64,000 bases of DNA from Didymella arachidicola (taxonomy: Eukaryota > Ascomycota > Dothideomycetes > Pleosporales > Didymellaceae). The stretch covers positions 1,736,001 to 1,800,000 of the forward strand of contig CM049989.1 in NCBI GenBank assembly GCA_016630955.3, written 5' to 3'. Position 1 is the first letter of the stretch. Every line of letters begins with the position of its first letter. The notes beneath the pieces are model-generated. The model did not search any database and had not been told where the DNA came from. It was given only the letters and a program-made list of their open reading frames with translations. Positions 23,501 through 33,496 of this stretch are shown in pieces. A program made the translations under genes and the position numbers.

Positions 23501-26500
23501 GATCAAGTGTCAAGTGAGCTTCCCGAACCATCCATCGGTCGCGAACTGCGCAAGGAGCCTGCAATGGGCGAGACAATTGCACTCCCTGCAGCTGTGGTTG
23601 CACCTGCGGTCGAAGAAGAGCTTGAACGAACGGTTATGAGCCGCAAGCTTAGCAAGAAAGAAAAGAAGGCCAAGAAGGGTGCTGTCGCAGTGGTGGAGAA
23701 TGAACAGGCAGTGGAATCTAATATACCGACTGAGTCCAAGGAGACGAATCCTGAGCCCTTGGTCGACGATACCATGCTTGGTGCGGCAACGCGTGAGGAA
23801 GAAGAGGTAGCTGTGAAGGCTGGGCTCGAGCGGGGTGCTGAGGGTGTCGGTGAGCCTGCTGTCGAGCCTGCCTTCGAACCCCTCCTCGATGAAGTAAGTC
23901 AGCCAGAGACCATGCCTGCGCTTGAGGAGAGGGTCGAGCCGAACATCAGGACAGCACTTGATGAACCCACACCCGCATCTGTCGAGTCCGAAGCTCATGG
24001 AGTTACTGCAGAGGATGAGTGGGCGGCCCCTGTCAAAAAGAGTAAAAAGAGCAAGAAAGACAAGAAAACGAGAAAACAGTCGCTTGCTACCGAGCCCGTC
24101 GAGGTTGTCACAAGTAAGCCAGTGGAGGCAGCTGATCCGACGTCAATGTCTGCTGTACCAGATGTTGAGGCTGCAGTTGTCGACACGACTCTGCTCGAGC
24201 CAGCACCTATGGAAGTCGACACACTTGTTCCTGCAATGGTCACGCCTGAACCTCGTTCTGTCCATGCAAACGAAGACGAGGCGCACCAAGCGGCTGACAT
24301 GCCCTTGCCAGAACCAAACCCCATGGAAGAGGGGGCTTTTGATCCCAGTGTGGAGGTGTCTGAGCTTACAGAACAATCCTTCGACGCCGCTGCAGTGCCT
24401 GTGGCACAGGTTCTCATTACCGAGAATGATTCCCCTGTTGAGACCCAGGAAGCTGTGATACAGCCGCTTGAAGAGACCTCAGCACCTCCAAGTCGGAAAC
24501 CCTTGAAGAAGAGCAAGAAGGCTAAGAAGACAAAGGAAGTGGCGGAAAGCATGCCACTCGACGATCATTTTGTCGAGCACGAGACTACGCCGGGACAGGT
24601 CGAGACGCGTGAGGTGACTGATAATATCATCATGTCAGAGCAGCCTATGCTTGCAGAGTCGATGAACTTGACGCCTCTTCTGGAGTCTGGACATCTGACG
24701 GACAAGGCCGAGTATTCCCCAAGACTGACCGAGGCTGTGGAGGCTAGCCAAGAGGTTGCTGAGCAGATTGAAGTTCAGCCAACAGCTGCGCAAGGAACAA
24801 CCGAAGTCCCCACTCATGAGAAGGACATTCAGCCGACACCTACGCCTGTGCAAGTCTCGGAGGAGGCACTTGCTCGATCATCATCGAAAAAGGATAAGAA
24901 GAAGAAGAAGGGCAAGAGAGAGTCTACTCCTGTCGAAGACATTACAGAGAAGATCAAAGATGTCTCGGCTTCTGTGGAGCAAGCTCTTCCTGCGGTTCCG
25001 CCCGAGCAGTCTACTGTGATGCTCGAGAAGACAGCCTTCGCACCTGCTGAGCGCACCGAGGTCCAGCGATCGATATCTCCCACACCGCCCGAATTGCAGC
25101 ACAATGATCAAGAAAGCGCCCTCTCGCCAACCCTCCAAGCCGTACGAGATGAAGCAGCTGGTCTGAGACAAAGATCTGAAGCACTTGACCGCGCAGTGAC
25201 GGCCAACGAGCAACAAGAAGGACCTGTAAAGCCACAGCCTACATCGGTGTTCGACGTCGTTGGCTTACTCGGAAATGGCAAGAAGGCCAAAGCAAACCCT
25301 CTCCAACATGATGATCTCCCAAAACCCGCGTCTCCTACAGCCGAACCCAAAGCTGCGGTCGAGACAACGGCTCAGGTCGAGAATGTCATCGAAGAGATTG
25401 TTACGCCCCGTGAGAATCCGTCTCGAAAATTGAGCAAGAAGGAGAAGAGGAAAGCCAAGCAGGCTACCAGCACAGCCAATGAACCAACTGAGCCTGCCGC
25501 CGAGGATACCATCATGCTTGACTTGCCAGTGGGTGTATCTGCGGACCAACCAACTACTGGCGATGCCATGGCTGTAATGCCCATTGCTGAAGAGTTTGTC
25601 CATGCTGTTGAAACGAAGCACGAGGTCGCTGAGACTCCGGTTCTTACCTCCGCAGCAGAGACCTCATCAGCGGAAATGGACGTCCCTGAGGAACGCAAGA
25701 AAGTCGTTGAACCAACAATCGACGCTGCTTCAGTGAATGTTTCCCAAAGCGAACACCTGGAGAGCAACGTCAGACCCGCCCCTGTCGTCAGCGACCGTGC
25801 TGTCAGCACTGTAGAGACATTGGCCTCTCATGCTGCCACGGAGGAAGCCTCTACTGCACCGTCTTTGATGCGCAAAGAGAGCAAGAAGGACAAGAAAAAG
25901 AGCAGGAAGTTTAAGACGTCTTCAAATGTAGTTACGGAGGTCGAGCAGTCAACCACAGCGACAGAGTCCTCGGTGGAGCAGCCGCTGAGTCACCCTGGAC
26001 CACAACAACGAGAACTCGACGATGTCCCTTTGATGACTGCAGTCGGGCGTGACCAACGCGCGACATACCAGCCCAAACTCTTACGAACACTCGACGTACC
26101 AGCTTCAGCCCCATCTAAGACAATCCAGGAGATGGAACAGACAATCAAGACCACAGAGAACAGCGACCTGGGCATCGACCAGCCAAGCACTCCTGCAAAG
26201 ACGTTCGACACCATCTCCGAAGATGTTCTGCCCATTTTGAACAAGAAGGGTTCCAAGAAACACAGATTGGCAGCTCTGTTCGAGAAGCAGTCGCCTGAGC
26301 AATTGCGGGAAGCTGAGCGCAAGCTGGGCCACAAGAGAAACGGCAGCGTCAAGAATCTCGCGGAACGTTTCGAAAACCAGTCAAGATCTGTGACACCACT
26401 TCAGATTGTACCCCCCAAGTCGATCTCACGAGCAGCATCGGAAGACCAGTTACGATCAGTGTCTCCGTTCGACAACCTTGAGCGCCTGCGCTCCGCATCG

Positions 26501-29500
26501 CCGCGGCACGACATCGACTTTGCAGCAGCCGTCGCTGCGGGCCTGAACGAATCCGGCTTCGATCCAAGCTACGTAATCAACAACCCATCGTTCTACCGTT
26601 CTCGATCCACTTCCAGGCAAGAAGATCGCGACATTGCACCGGATGATGAGGTTGAGACTGCCAGGAGACGAGCGAGTGTCTCGAAATTTGGCTCTATGGG
26701 TCGGGGCTCTGCCACACCCTCCCCTACGAAGCTGGGCTTCGTCTCAAGCTCACCTACCAAAGAGACTGCAGTCGATCAGACCTTACCGAAGGGTATCGAA
26801 GTCCCATTAGCAGCGACTGAGGCTCCGTCATTCGACCCAATGGACGTGCTCAACGACCCGGCCTTTTCGAGACGCAAGTCGCCCCCTGGCGTGCTGGAAG
26901 AGGCTGACCCTGAAGAATTGTACGCTTCGGCAAAGAGCCAGAAGCTGAAGGGAAAGAAGAAGCGTGCGACTGAAACAATCACTCCAGTCACGAGTGTGGG
27001 ATACAGTGTTGAGCAAACCGCTACGAATACTTCAGTGCTTGAGAGCCCACTCGCCGGATCTCGCACTGTTGAGACTGCAGGTGGCTCCACTGCCCGCGAA
27101 CTCGAGTCTGGCGCATCTATCAGCGAGTCGACTAGAGTCCTGAATGTTCTCGAGCAGTCATTAAAGAAGAGTCAGCGTACCGAGCAAAGGCAGGATCGCG
27201 ACGGAGACTATGCAGAGGAGCGAGGCAGGACGATGTTGCGGGATAGTGCACGAATCTCGCCGCCATCCTACGCACGAAAAGACGACATGGCGGCCGAGAA
27301 AGACGATAGCGAGTACCCGTTCCCTCACGTCGCAACGCCTGATGTAGACTTAGTCACCCGCAACCCGAAGGAGAATGAGCACAACAATGGGAGAAATAGC
27401 GACCAGAGAAAGGAGGCTGAGTCGATTCGGAGTCCACAAGAACAACACAAACGTCGGGCGCACCCAGTGTCTTTCCACGAGGACCAACCAGAGGGAAAGC
27501 GATTGCACAAGAATGACGCTTCCAGTGCTACTGTCCTCGAACCAGCATGGTCATTCTCAGGGCTCGACACTAGTACGACCACGGCACGAACTGCTGTGAT
27601 CGAATCACCAACAACTCATGTCAAACATACGACCCGTGAAGAACGCCAACATCCGCAAGGACCGAGAACACCCAGGAAGAAATCGGCACAAGGCGTGACA
27701 GACAGTGAAATGGTGGAAGCTAGCCCGACCCTTCCCGAGTTCTCAGCTTCGAAGGGCATGGAGTCGTCACCTCCCTCTGAGTTCGTCAGTAAGGAGCGAA
27801 CGTCGTATCTATTCGACTCATCGCCATCAACGCGCGCATATGGCACTCCGTCTGCCATTGCGCCTAGAACACCAACCCTCGACAGCCCAAGATCGATCAA
27901 GAGCTCAAGTCGCCAAGAGCAAACCTCGCCAAGTAGGAATGCGCGCCAAACTGAGCCCCATCAGTCAATCTTTGGCGACCCAAGCGAGAAGAATGATGTA
28001 GCTACTCCAGCCCCGAAGCGTGCACGCACTCCTGGGACCAACTCCCTTGGAACGATCGTCGAGAATAGCCCAGATGACTCTCCACTGCTCAAGAAGGGAA
28101 GATCAGTCTCTGGTGTTGAGTCTGCAGAGCGTAGTGGAAAATCCCTTCGCCGTACTAGCCACACCAGATCGCTCTCTGATCGTATGCTATCACCTCCACC
28201 GACTACGCCAACACCAGCAGACCGCAGGAGCATCTCCGTCACGAACGAAGCTGCCAGTAGCAACTCGCCATGGCATCAAGCGAACGATCCCGCTGATCGA
28301 AGTGTGGCCCTGAGTCCCGCACGCCGTCTACCTCATGCAACGCCTGAGCCTATCAAGCAGCAATTGGCTGAAATTCGAGATTCGCCAGGTCTTCGCAGCC
28401 AGCAGTCTCTCAGCAACATCAGCAAGCTCAGATCACCAGAGTTTGAACGACCCATGAGCTCCATGAGCATGGCAAGCAATGCTTCAACCCACTCTTTGCG
28501 ACGGATAGAAAAGACCCAATCAGGAGATCTCAGGGCCGCAGCCAAGATTGATGAGGTCAGTGCGCAGGACGCTAACCGCGCATCGGAACCCAACCTCTCA
28601 GCCGTCGCACTCGCAGCTGGAGCGACAGCAGCCTTCGCAGCCGCTGCAAAGCTCAGGGGTGAAGGCAAAGGACGCCGCGCCAGCATGGCCGAAACTTTCG
28701 TAAGTAGTAATGCTCGGCGTTTTGTTCGCGCATTGCGTACTGACAACGTTCAGGAGGCCATGGGTGAGGCCCCAAGGTCGCCGATGTCTCCGACGCGACC
28801 ACCCAGTCTGCGGAAACGCCAAAGTATGCAGATCATGGACTTGCAGACACAGCTTGATCAGCTTGCAGAGCACAATCACTCTCTTGAAGAAGCAAGACTC
28901 AGAGCTGAAGAAATCTTGCAGACTCAGCAACACCAGCGCCAGGTCGACGAGCAGCTGGTACAAGAAGCAGTCGAAGCACGTGATCGTCAAATTCACCAAC
29001 GAGATATCGATATTGCGCAACTCAGGGATACATTACAGCGGCTGCAAGAAGAGATTGCACGATTAACAGAACTCAACAACACTCTCACAGAGGCCAACCG
29101 CAATCTCTCGAACGATGCCAACGAACGCTACGCGCAACTCCAATCTGAAGGGCAGTTGGTTCACCAGCAGTGGCAGACTTCTCAGAAAGAACTCGAGACA
29201 CTGCGATCGCAACATAGCCAACTTACCAGAGGAATGGAGGGTGCCCTTCGGGAAGAGATTGGTGCCGCACTCGACGAACGCAATGCGGAGATCAGTCGTC
29301 TGGAGAGGGAGCTATCGAGCGCAAGAGAGCAGATCAAGAGCCTGCAAAAGCAGATCCTTGCATCGAAGAAGCCTAGCGAGAGCTTCCTCACAATTCGTGA
29401 CGAGGATTACTTTGATAGCGCCTGCCAGCAGCTTTGCCAGCATGTCCAGCAATGGGTGCTGCGGTTCTCCAAGTTTTCCGACACCCGTGCTTGTCGTTTG

Positions 29501-30424
29501 TCGTCTGACATCCAGGCTGATGCTCGACTGGACGCTGCAACACGTGAGAAAATCGACAAACGCCTAGACAACGCCATTCTTGATGGCTCGGATGTCGACT
29601 CGCTTCTTGCAGACCGTGTCAAACGACGGGACGTGTTCATGTCAATCGTCATGTCGATGATTTGGGAGTATGTTTTCACACGCTATCTTTTCGGCATGGA
29701 CAGAGAGCAGCGACAGAAGCTCAAGTCACTCGAAAAGACACTATCAGAAGTTGGTAAGTACAACGTCGCCCCGAACTCAGCACCGTACTGATTCGACTCT
29801 CCAGGACCCCCACGTGCAGTCGCCCAATGGCGTGCAATTACCCTGACCCTCCTCTCCAAGCGAGAGCCCTTCATGCAACAGCGTGCGCAAGATACCGAGG
29901 CCGTGGTCCACGAAATTTACTCCACGCTCTCAACTCTCCTCGCCCCGCCTACTCACCTCCAGCAACAGATCCAGGCCTCCCTCAGGAACGTCATGCGCCT
30001 CGCCGTCGAGCTGAGCATCGAGATGCGCACCCAACGCGCCGAGTACATCATGCTTCCGCCCCTACAGCCTGAATACGATATCCACGGCGATCTAGTCGCA
30101 AAAGTCACTTTCAATGCATCCCTGATGAACGAGCGCTCGGGCGAGACAACGTCCAACGACGAACTGGAAGCCAGGGGCGCTATTGTCAAGGTCGTGCTTT
30201 TCCCGCTCGTCGTCAAGAAGGGTGACGACTTTGGAGAGGGCGAGGATGAGATTGTGGTTTGTCCGGCTCAGGTCTTGATTGCGAAACCAGGGCGCAAGAA
30301 GGTCGTTAGGGTCATGAGTGGGGCGATGAGTTTGGGAAGCCGTGCGAGTAGTAAGGGGAGAAGCGCGGTCAGTTTGGCACCTGAGAGCAGCGTTATGGAT
30401 TTAGATGAGCCGAACATGATATGA
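2590..30424 (+). CDS. Leashin (LAH)-type giant Woronin-body tether, 'involucrin repeat protein'
   Basis: Four exons: 2590-10368, 10514-28699, 28754-29753 and 29805-30424, total 27,585 nt, in frame, 9,194 aa. Known from Neurospora and Aspergillus: leashin tethers Woronin bodies to the cell cortex or septal pore; orthologues are usually annotated as involucrin repeat proteins. Seen here: basic Ser/Arg-rich N-terminus; conserved block around residues 500-575 (VSRFVDWWKDHEDVQKMEEY, then a VCRYCF cysteine pair); Arg/Glu coiled coil about 1181-1400; repeated Ala/Gly hydrophobic segments; a huge acidic, probably disordered region with Lys-rich modules about 3880-7840; C-terminal coiled coil about 8685-8860; and a conserved globular end (DEDYFDSACQQLCQHVQQW to KVVRVMSG). 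N-terminal and C-terminal conserved parts are what I expect of leashin; middle repeats evolve fast. Length exceeds the 5,000-6,000 aa I recall for Aspergillus. Function is by family, not shown by the sequence alone. Confidence 0.85.
3544..8940 (+). repeat. Series of Ala/Gly 'glycine-zipper-like' segments in leashin
   Basis: At least ten 20-25 residue Ala/Gly-rich hydrophobic stretches, flanked by basic or polar residues, are encoded near 3544 (FATAAAVAGGAVLGYGVG), 3868, 4378 (WLAAGLGGIGLATAGKALF), 4720 (LGTAIGAGLAGVALGAA), 5191, 5575 (poly-Ala from a GCA run at about 5608-5631), 6040, 6850, 7880 and 8875. Two more lie outside this interval at 11694 (AALGALAGGVVGAAVVALS) and 28597. They resemble glycine-zipper motifs that can insert in or pack on membranes. 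Confidence 0.7.
9450..9684 (+). repeat. Tandem duplicated ~37-residue unit in leashin
   Basis: Two adjacent diverged copies: the first carries HLIENYNAYQP and STYVTAFSRPDDE, the second DLIDRYNAYEP and STFVSAFSRPDDD. This is a local tandem duplication inside exon 1. The residues retained (NAY-P and FSRPDD) suggest a short linear motif under selection. Confidence 0.85.
10369..10513 (+). other. Leashin intron 1 (145 nt)
   Basis: Exon 1 ends GAAGAAAAG and the intron starts GTACAT; it ends TGCTTACAG before GACCGCTCC. Phase 0, joining DEEK to DRSPTLSK. A GTTAATAC sequence 20 bp before the acceptor can serve as branch site. If retained, translation stops at 10392 after eight extra residues, giving a 2,600-aa N-terminal product. 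The intron is about three times longer than the others in the window. Confidence 0.8.
12788..13430 (+). repeat. Three PQT-x-x-F-x-D-x-G-x-P motifs in leashin
   Basis: PQTAVFTDDGRPFGFG at 12788, PQTAYFGDGGLPAFSFP at 13178 and PQTSYFGDGGLPAFSFP at 13379 (residues about 3352, 3482 and 3549). The last two are nearly identical over 17 residues in an otherwise diverged acidic background, which points to a conserved binding motif or recent duplication. Confidence 0.85.
14386..26300 (+). repeat. About twenty Lys-rich SKKDKKKxKKxKR modules in leashin
   Basis: Lys-rich patches, most of the form (L/S)SKKDKKKAKK-K/R, often followed by S/T and an ATP-E/D tail, recur near 14386, 14811, 15243, 19096, 19600, 19853, 20281, 20505, 21092, 21440, 21786, 22382, 22907, 23245, 23645, 24033, 24494, 24880, 25425, 25870 and 26240, typically 250-500 nt apart. 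Between them the chain is acidic (Glu, Asp) and rich in Ala, Val, Pro and Thr. The alternation of a basic patch and a long acidic spacer is the main architecture of exon 2. Confidence 0.85.
15707..18660 (+). repeat. Seven PF-x-GL-x-KKERKKL modules in leashin
   Basis: Copies begin near 15707, 16090, 16577, 17057, 17573, 18217 and 18590 with consensus DPFAGLNKKERKKLEKKLKA (residues about 4325-5310). Most have ERKKL; copy 3 has KKQRKKLQQKL and copy 7 has SKTQKKKLQQKM. Spacers of about 370-645 nt are acidic and poorly conserved. This is a separate class from the SKKDKKK modules, which interrupts that array. Confidence 0.9.
28700..28753 (+). other. Leashin intron 2 (54 nt), hidden in an open frame
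   Basis: Donor GTAAGTAG, branch-like TACTGACAAC and acceptor GTTCAG, phase 0. The intron is exactly 18 codons without a stop, so an ORF caller reads straight through it. Removing it joins MAETF to EAMGEAPRSPMSPTRPPS, which matches the pattern of this conserved stretch in other fungal proteins as I remember it. Reading through it inserts SSNARRFVRALRTDN, unlike the flanks. Confidence 0.75.
29754..29804 (+). other. Leashin intron 3 (51 nt)
   Basis: Donor GTAAGTAC and acceptor CTCTCCAG, with a TACTGATTC branch-like site. Phase 1: splicing gives SEVG-PPRAVAQWRAITLTLL, continuing a conserved helical C-terminal domain. Unspliced, the frame stops at 29791. Confidence 0.9.
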
Positions 30425-31112
30425 GGAGTACAAGTGGGAGGGGCGTTTGATTAGGCATGTTTGGTTTGGAGTCTGGGTAGCATTTTGGTTTGGTGTTAGG
30501 TCTGGGGACTTGCTTTTCCTTTGTCAGTCTTCGATCCTTGCACACAGCAATTGTATAAGTACAGAGATACCACTGCATTTTACATGTTCACCATTCCTGT
30601 TGAGGAAACAATGAAATAGTGAAATTGTGAGCGACCAATAGTGATATCTGGAGGCCGAAGTGATCGTCTCGTCGGCGGTCAGAAACGACTGTCGTTTCTT
30701 TAATAATCCATACCTATTGGTAAGTTATTTAAACTACCGTACTGGTATCCGGCGTATATATTGTGAGTGGGTCCGGCACAACCGGATGACCTTACTCGTT
30801 AAGTTACATGGGATCCTGTCTGCTTTTAGATATATCTGTTGAAGTCGTACTTTAAGCAAAGCTCGTAAGCACTAGTTCTATTGGTTCTCGTGGATGAGCA
30901 CGGTAACAGGAAGCCAAAGGGGTTGGGTTGCGATGAGGTGTACAGATACGATCTGTCAGTCTCGAAGGCAGGGTCAACAATAAGTAGTACAGAGTAGACT
31001 GTCTAGCTTGAAGTTTGGGTTTGAGATCCAAAGACAAACTTGATAACTGAGGTTGAACACGAACTGTAAGAGTTGTGTTCCTACTGAATATATACTTGCT
31101 ATGAGATCCTAA
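30425..31112. other. Intergenic region after leashin
   Basis: No supported gene. The 3' UTR of the leashin gene is expected here. From about 30,650 the base composition becomes more AT-rich than the flanking genes and reading frames are short, as in degraded repeat DNA. Part of it (about 30,950-31,110) may belong to the LTR-like remnant that follows. Confidence 0.5.
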
Positions 31113-31300
31113 GTCGGCATTGTTGGAATGCCGACCTCACGATGATCGGCGTGAGGTGAATCCTCCTCACTCTTCCAAGAGTGAGGTGGGGTCACGTGAC
31201 CTTAGGCCGCGCCTGTTTCGTTACCGGCCCGCTGCGGGCTGCGGCGCGTAGGCCGTAGGAAATATAGAAATGACTGGTTGTGAGATCAGGGATCGTAACA
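31113..31300. mobile_element. Hairpin-rich remnant, possible solo LTR
   Basis: Palindromes follow one another: GTCGGCATT/AATGCCGAC (31113-31135), CCTCAC/GTGAGG (31135-31156), CCTCACTCTT/AAGAGTGAGG (31165-31186), the perfect 12-mer GGTCACGTGACC (31190-31201), and GCCCGC-T-GCGGGC near 31228. A sequence beginning TGTTGGAATG at 31121 and ending GATCGTAACA at about 31300 has the TG...CA ends of a Copia-type LTR. I see no matching target-site duplication, so the solo-LTR reading is tentative; the hairpins themselves are plain. Confidence 0.45.
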
Positions 31301-31455
31301 ATATCACAGCACTTACCCCTGCAATCTACTTAAGTTACAGCCTCTAGGACTAGAAAAGTATTAGGAACGCATCAGATTAGTGCCTAAGATGACTGAAAAA
31401 TACGACCGAAACCCCGTCATCGTCTCCACTCACAAAATATATGCCTGCAACCACA

Positions 31456-31677
31456 GTAGAGACTCGATTCTTTGGCCAAACCTTAGTAGGGGGCGGGTAT
31501 TAGTGGAGCCAAAATCGGCCAATCAGTATAACAGGGTGGATCTGGGCAAGCTCGTAAGGGGCTAAGGACCTCCACTTGAAACCCTTAAGAGCACCTGTTA
31601 TTCGCTGTCTAAAGACCCACCTAGCGGGCAGAGTAGCCGCCCCCTGCTAGTGTTTGGCCAAAGAATCGAGTCTCTAC
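31456..31677. mobile_element. MITE with 41-bp terminal inverted repeats
   Basis: The left end begins GTAGAGACTCGATTCTTTGG (31456) and its inverse complement ends the element at 31677. The inverted repeats match over about 41 bp with three mismatches, all in the inner part. The interior is about 140 bp and has no coding capacity. No clear target-site duplication: the flanks are CCACA and GGTAA. This is a non-autonomous DNA transposon, about 320 bp upstream of the dehydrogenase start. Confidence 0.85.
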
Positions 31678-31995
31678 GGTAATTATAGCACCGAAGGTGA
31701 TTAAAAAGATGCTCTATACTCTCCAGCACATGAAAAATGGCCGCACTTCTTACCCGATCCAGACTCAGAGTATCGTAGCGCCTCGGTCCGGCGAGTCGTC
31801 AGCTTTCCTAAAAGAGGTTTCCCCGCATGGATTGGCAGTACTAGCATCGCTCAGGCACCCAAGCATTCGATCTGTTTAAAGCCTTGTAAGACCGTCGTTA
31901 TGGAGCTGCATGCGCCGCAGCTTGTTCCGTCCAAACTCTTGATTGACTCGACGCTTTCGCGGCAAAAGCAAAACATTGCGCTAGAGAACGCCAAC

Positions 31996-33198
31996 ATGCC
32001 TATCCGCAGCGAATGGACCCTGGCACGTGAAGGTACGCGATGCGCACGCGACGCGCCACGATGAAGGCTGATTGATTGATGATGCAGGCGTCACCGGCGA
32101 CACCATCGCACGGCTTCTCAAGCTTACAGTGCTGAATCCACTGTTCACCCTGCCGTTGTTTCTGGCAGGCAAATACACAATTGATGGCGGTCGCTTGGCT
32201 GCGGGTCACGCAACCGCGTTCAAGCACCTGAAGACGCTGCTCGTCCTCGGCTTGCTCGATAAAGTCAGTGCCTGGCTCGACAATGCTGTCACAAACAACT
32301 GGACGAACGACGCCTACGTCTGGAGCCAAGAAGTCGTCGTTGTCACTGGCGGAAGTGATGGCATTGGCAAGATAGTCGTGCAATTGCTCGCTGAAAAGGG
32401 CATCAAAGTCGCTGTGCTGGACGTGCAGGACCTCACATACGAGGGTAGATATCCTGCCCCTCAACTATATACCTCCACTGACATTCTTCAGCACCGTCCT
32501 CCGTTCGCTTCTTCAAATGCGACCTCTCCTCACCGTCGGCCATCGCTGACGCCGCCTCGTCCATTCGCTCAACGCTCGGCGCCCCAACGATCCTAATCAA
32601 CAACGCGGGCGTCGCGCGCGGCAAAACGATCCTAGACACCACCGAGAAAGACATCAACCTGACTTTCAAAGTGAACACATTCGCCCACTTTTACCTGGCA
32701 CAGCAATTCCTGCCCTCAATGGTGGAGCGCAACCACGGCATGATCGTAACCGTCGCCTCTTTGGCTGGCTACGTAACCGCGCCGTCTATGGTCGACTACG
32801 CAGCCTCGAAGTCTGCCGCCATCTCGTTCCACGAGGGCCTGTCTGCGGAGCTGGTCACGCACTACAAGGCGCCCAAGGTGCGCACGGTGCTCATGTGCCA
32901 GAACTACACCAAGACCGCGCTATTTGAGGGCTTCGATAGTAAGGCGCTGTATCCTGAGACGGTGGCCGAGGAGATTGTTAAGGCGGTGCTGGGCGGCAAG
33001 AGTAAGCATTTGATGCTGCCGGAACTGGCTTGGGGTGTTGCACCCAGGATTAGGAGTTTCCCGCTGTGGATGCAGTATGGGATGAGGAAGAGGATGGATA
33101 ATATGATGAAGGGCTGGAAGGGAAGGCAGGTTGTGCAGCCTAGCGAGGCCGAGGAGAAGAGAGTTGATGAGAGTACGGTCTTGGTGGATGGGGAGTAG
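31996..33198 (+). CDS. Membrane-associated short-chain dehydrogenase/reductase
   Basis: NAD(P)-dependent oxidoreductase of the classical SDR fold, closest in style to the 17-beta-hydroxysteroid/retinol dehydrogenase (DHRS/HSD17B11) group; substrate unknown. Exons 31996-32032, 32088-32444 and 32492-33198; introns of 55 and 47 nt (GTACGC...TGCAG; GTAGAT...CACTGAC...TTCAG). The join is in frame and gives 366 aa. An N-terminal hydrophobic stretch around residues 22-40 (LLKLTVLNPLFTLPLFLAG) and another near 62-70 suggest a membrane anchor. Cofactor motif TGGSDGIG at 99-106, NNAG at 168-171, catalytic Ser about 221 and YAASK at 234-238, so the active site is intact. Start chosen because the short first exon supplies the only ATG that splices in phase. 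The MITE lies in the upstream region. Confidence 0.88.
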
Positions 33199-33496
33199 GC
33201 TTTATTAACGCAGTATGTACTTTAACACTCCGCTAATTTCTCCAGCTTAAGATCCGCTGCCAATTGATGACTGCCATGTGTGCGCCACTATAGGACCTCG
33301 ACATTCATAATCGATCGCGACAACAGCAAGGGAAGCCTAGGGCTTAGACACTAATACTCACTTACCTGGCGATCACGTCCATTCCGACAAAGGACAGACC
33401 AGCGCGCATACGCATCGTACCATATTTTGAATCGACTAGGCGTTCGACTTCGCGACGCAATCATATCCTACCTTGAATGACAATGCCGTACAGATA

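Noticed and set aside
2590..30424. Relationship to animal involucrin
   Set aside because: The common database name reflects low-complexity Glu/Gln/Lys repeats, not homology; the conserved ends fit fungal leashin instead.
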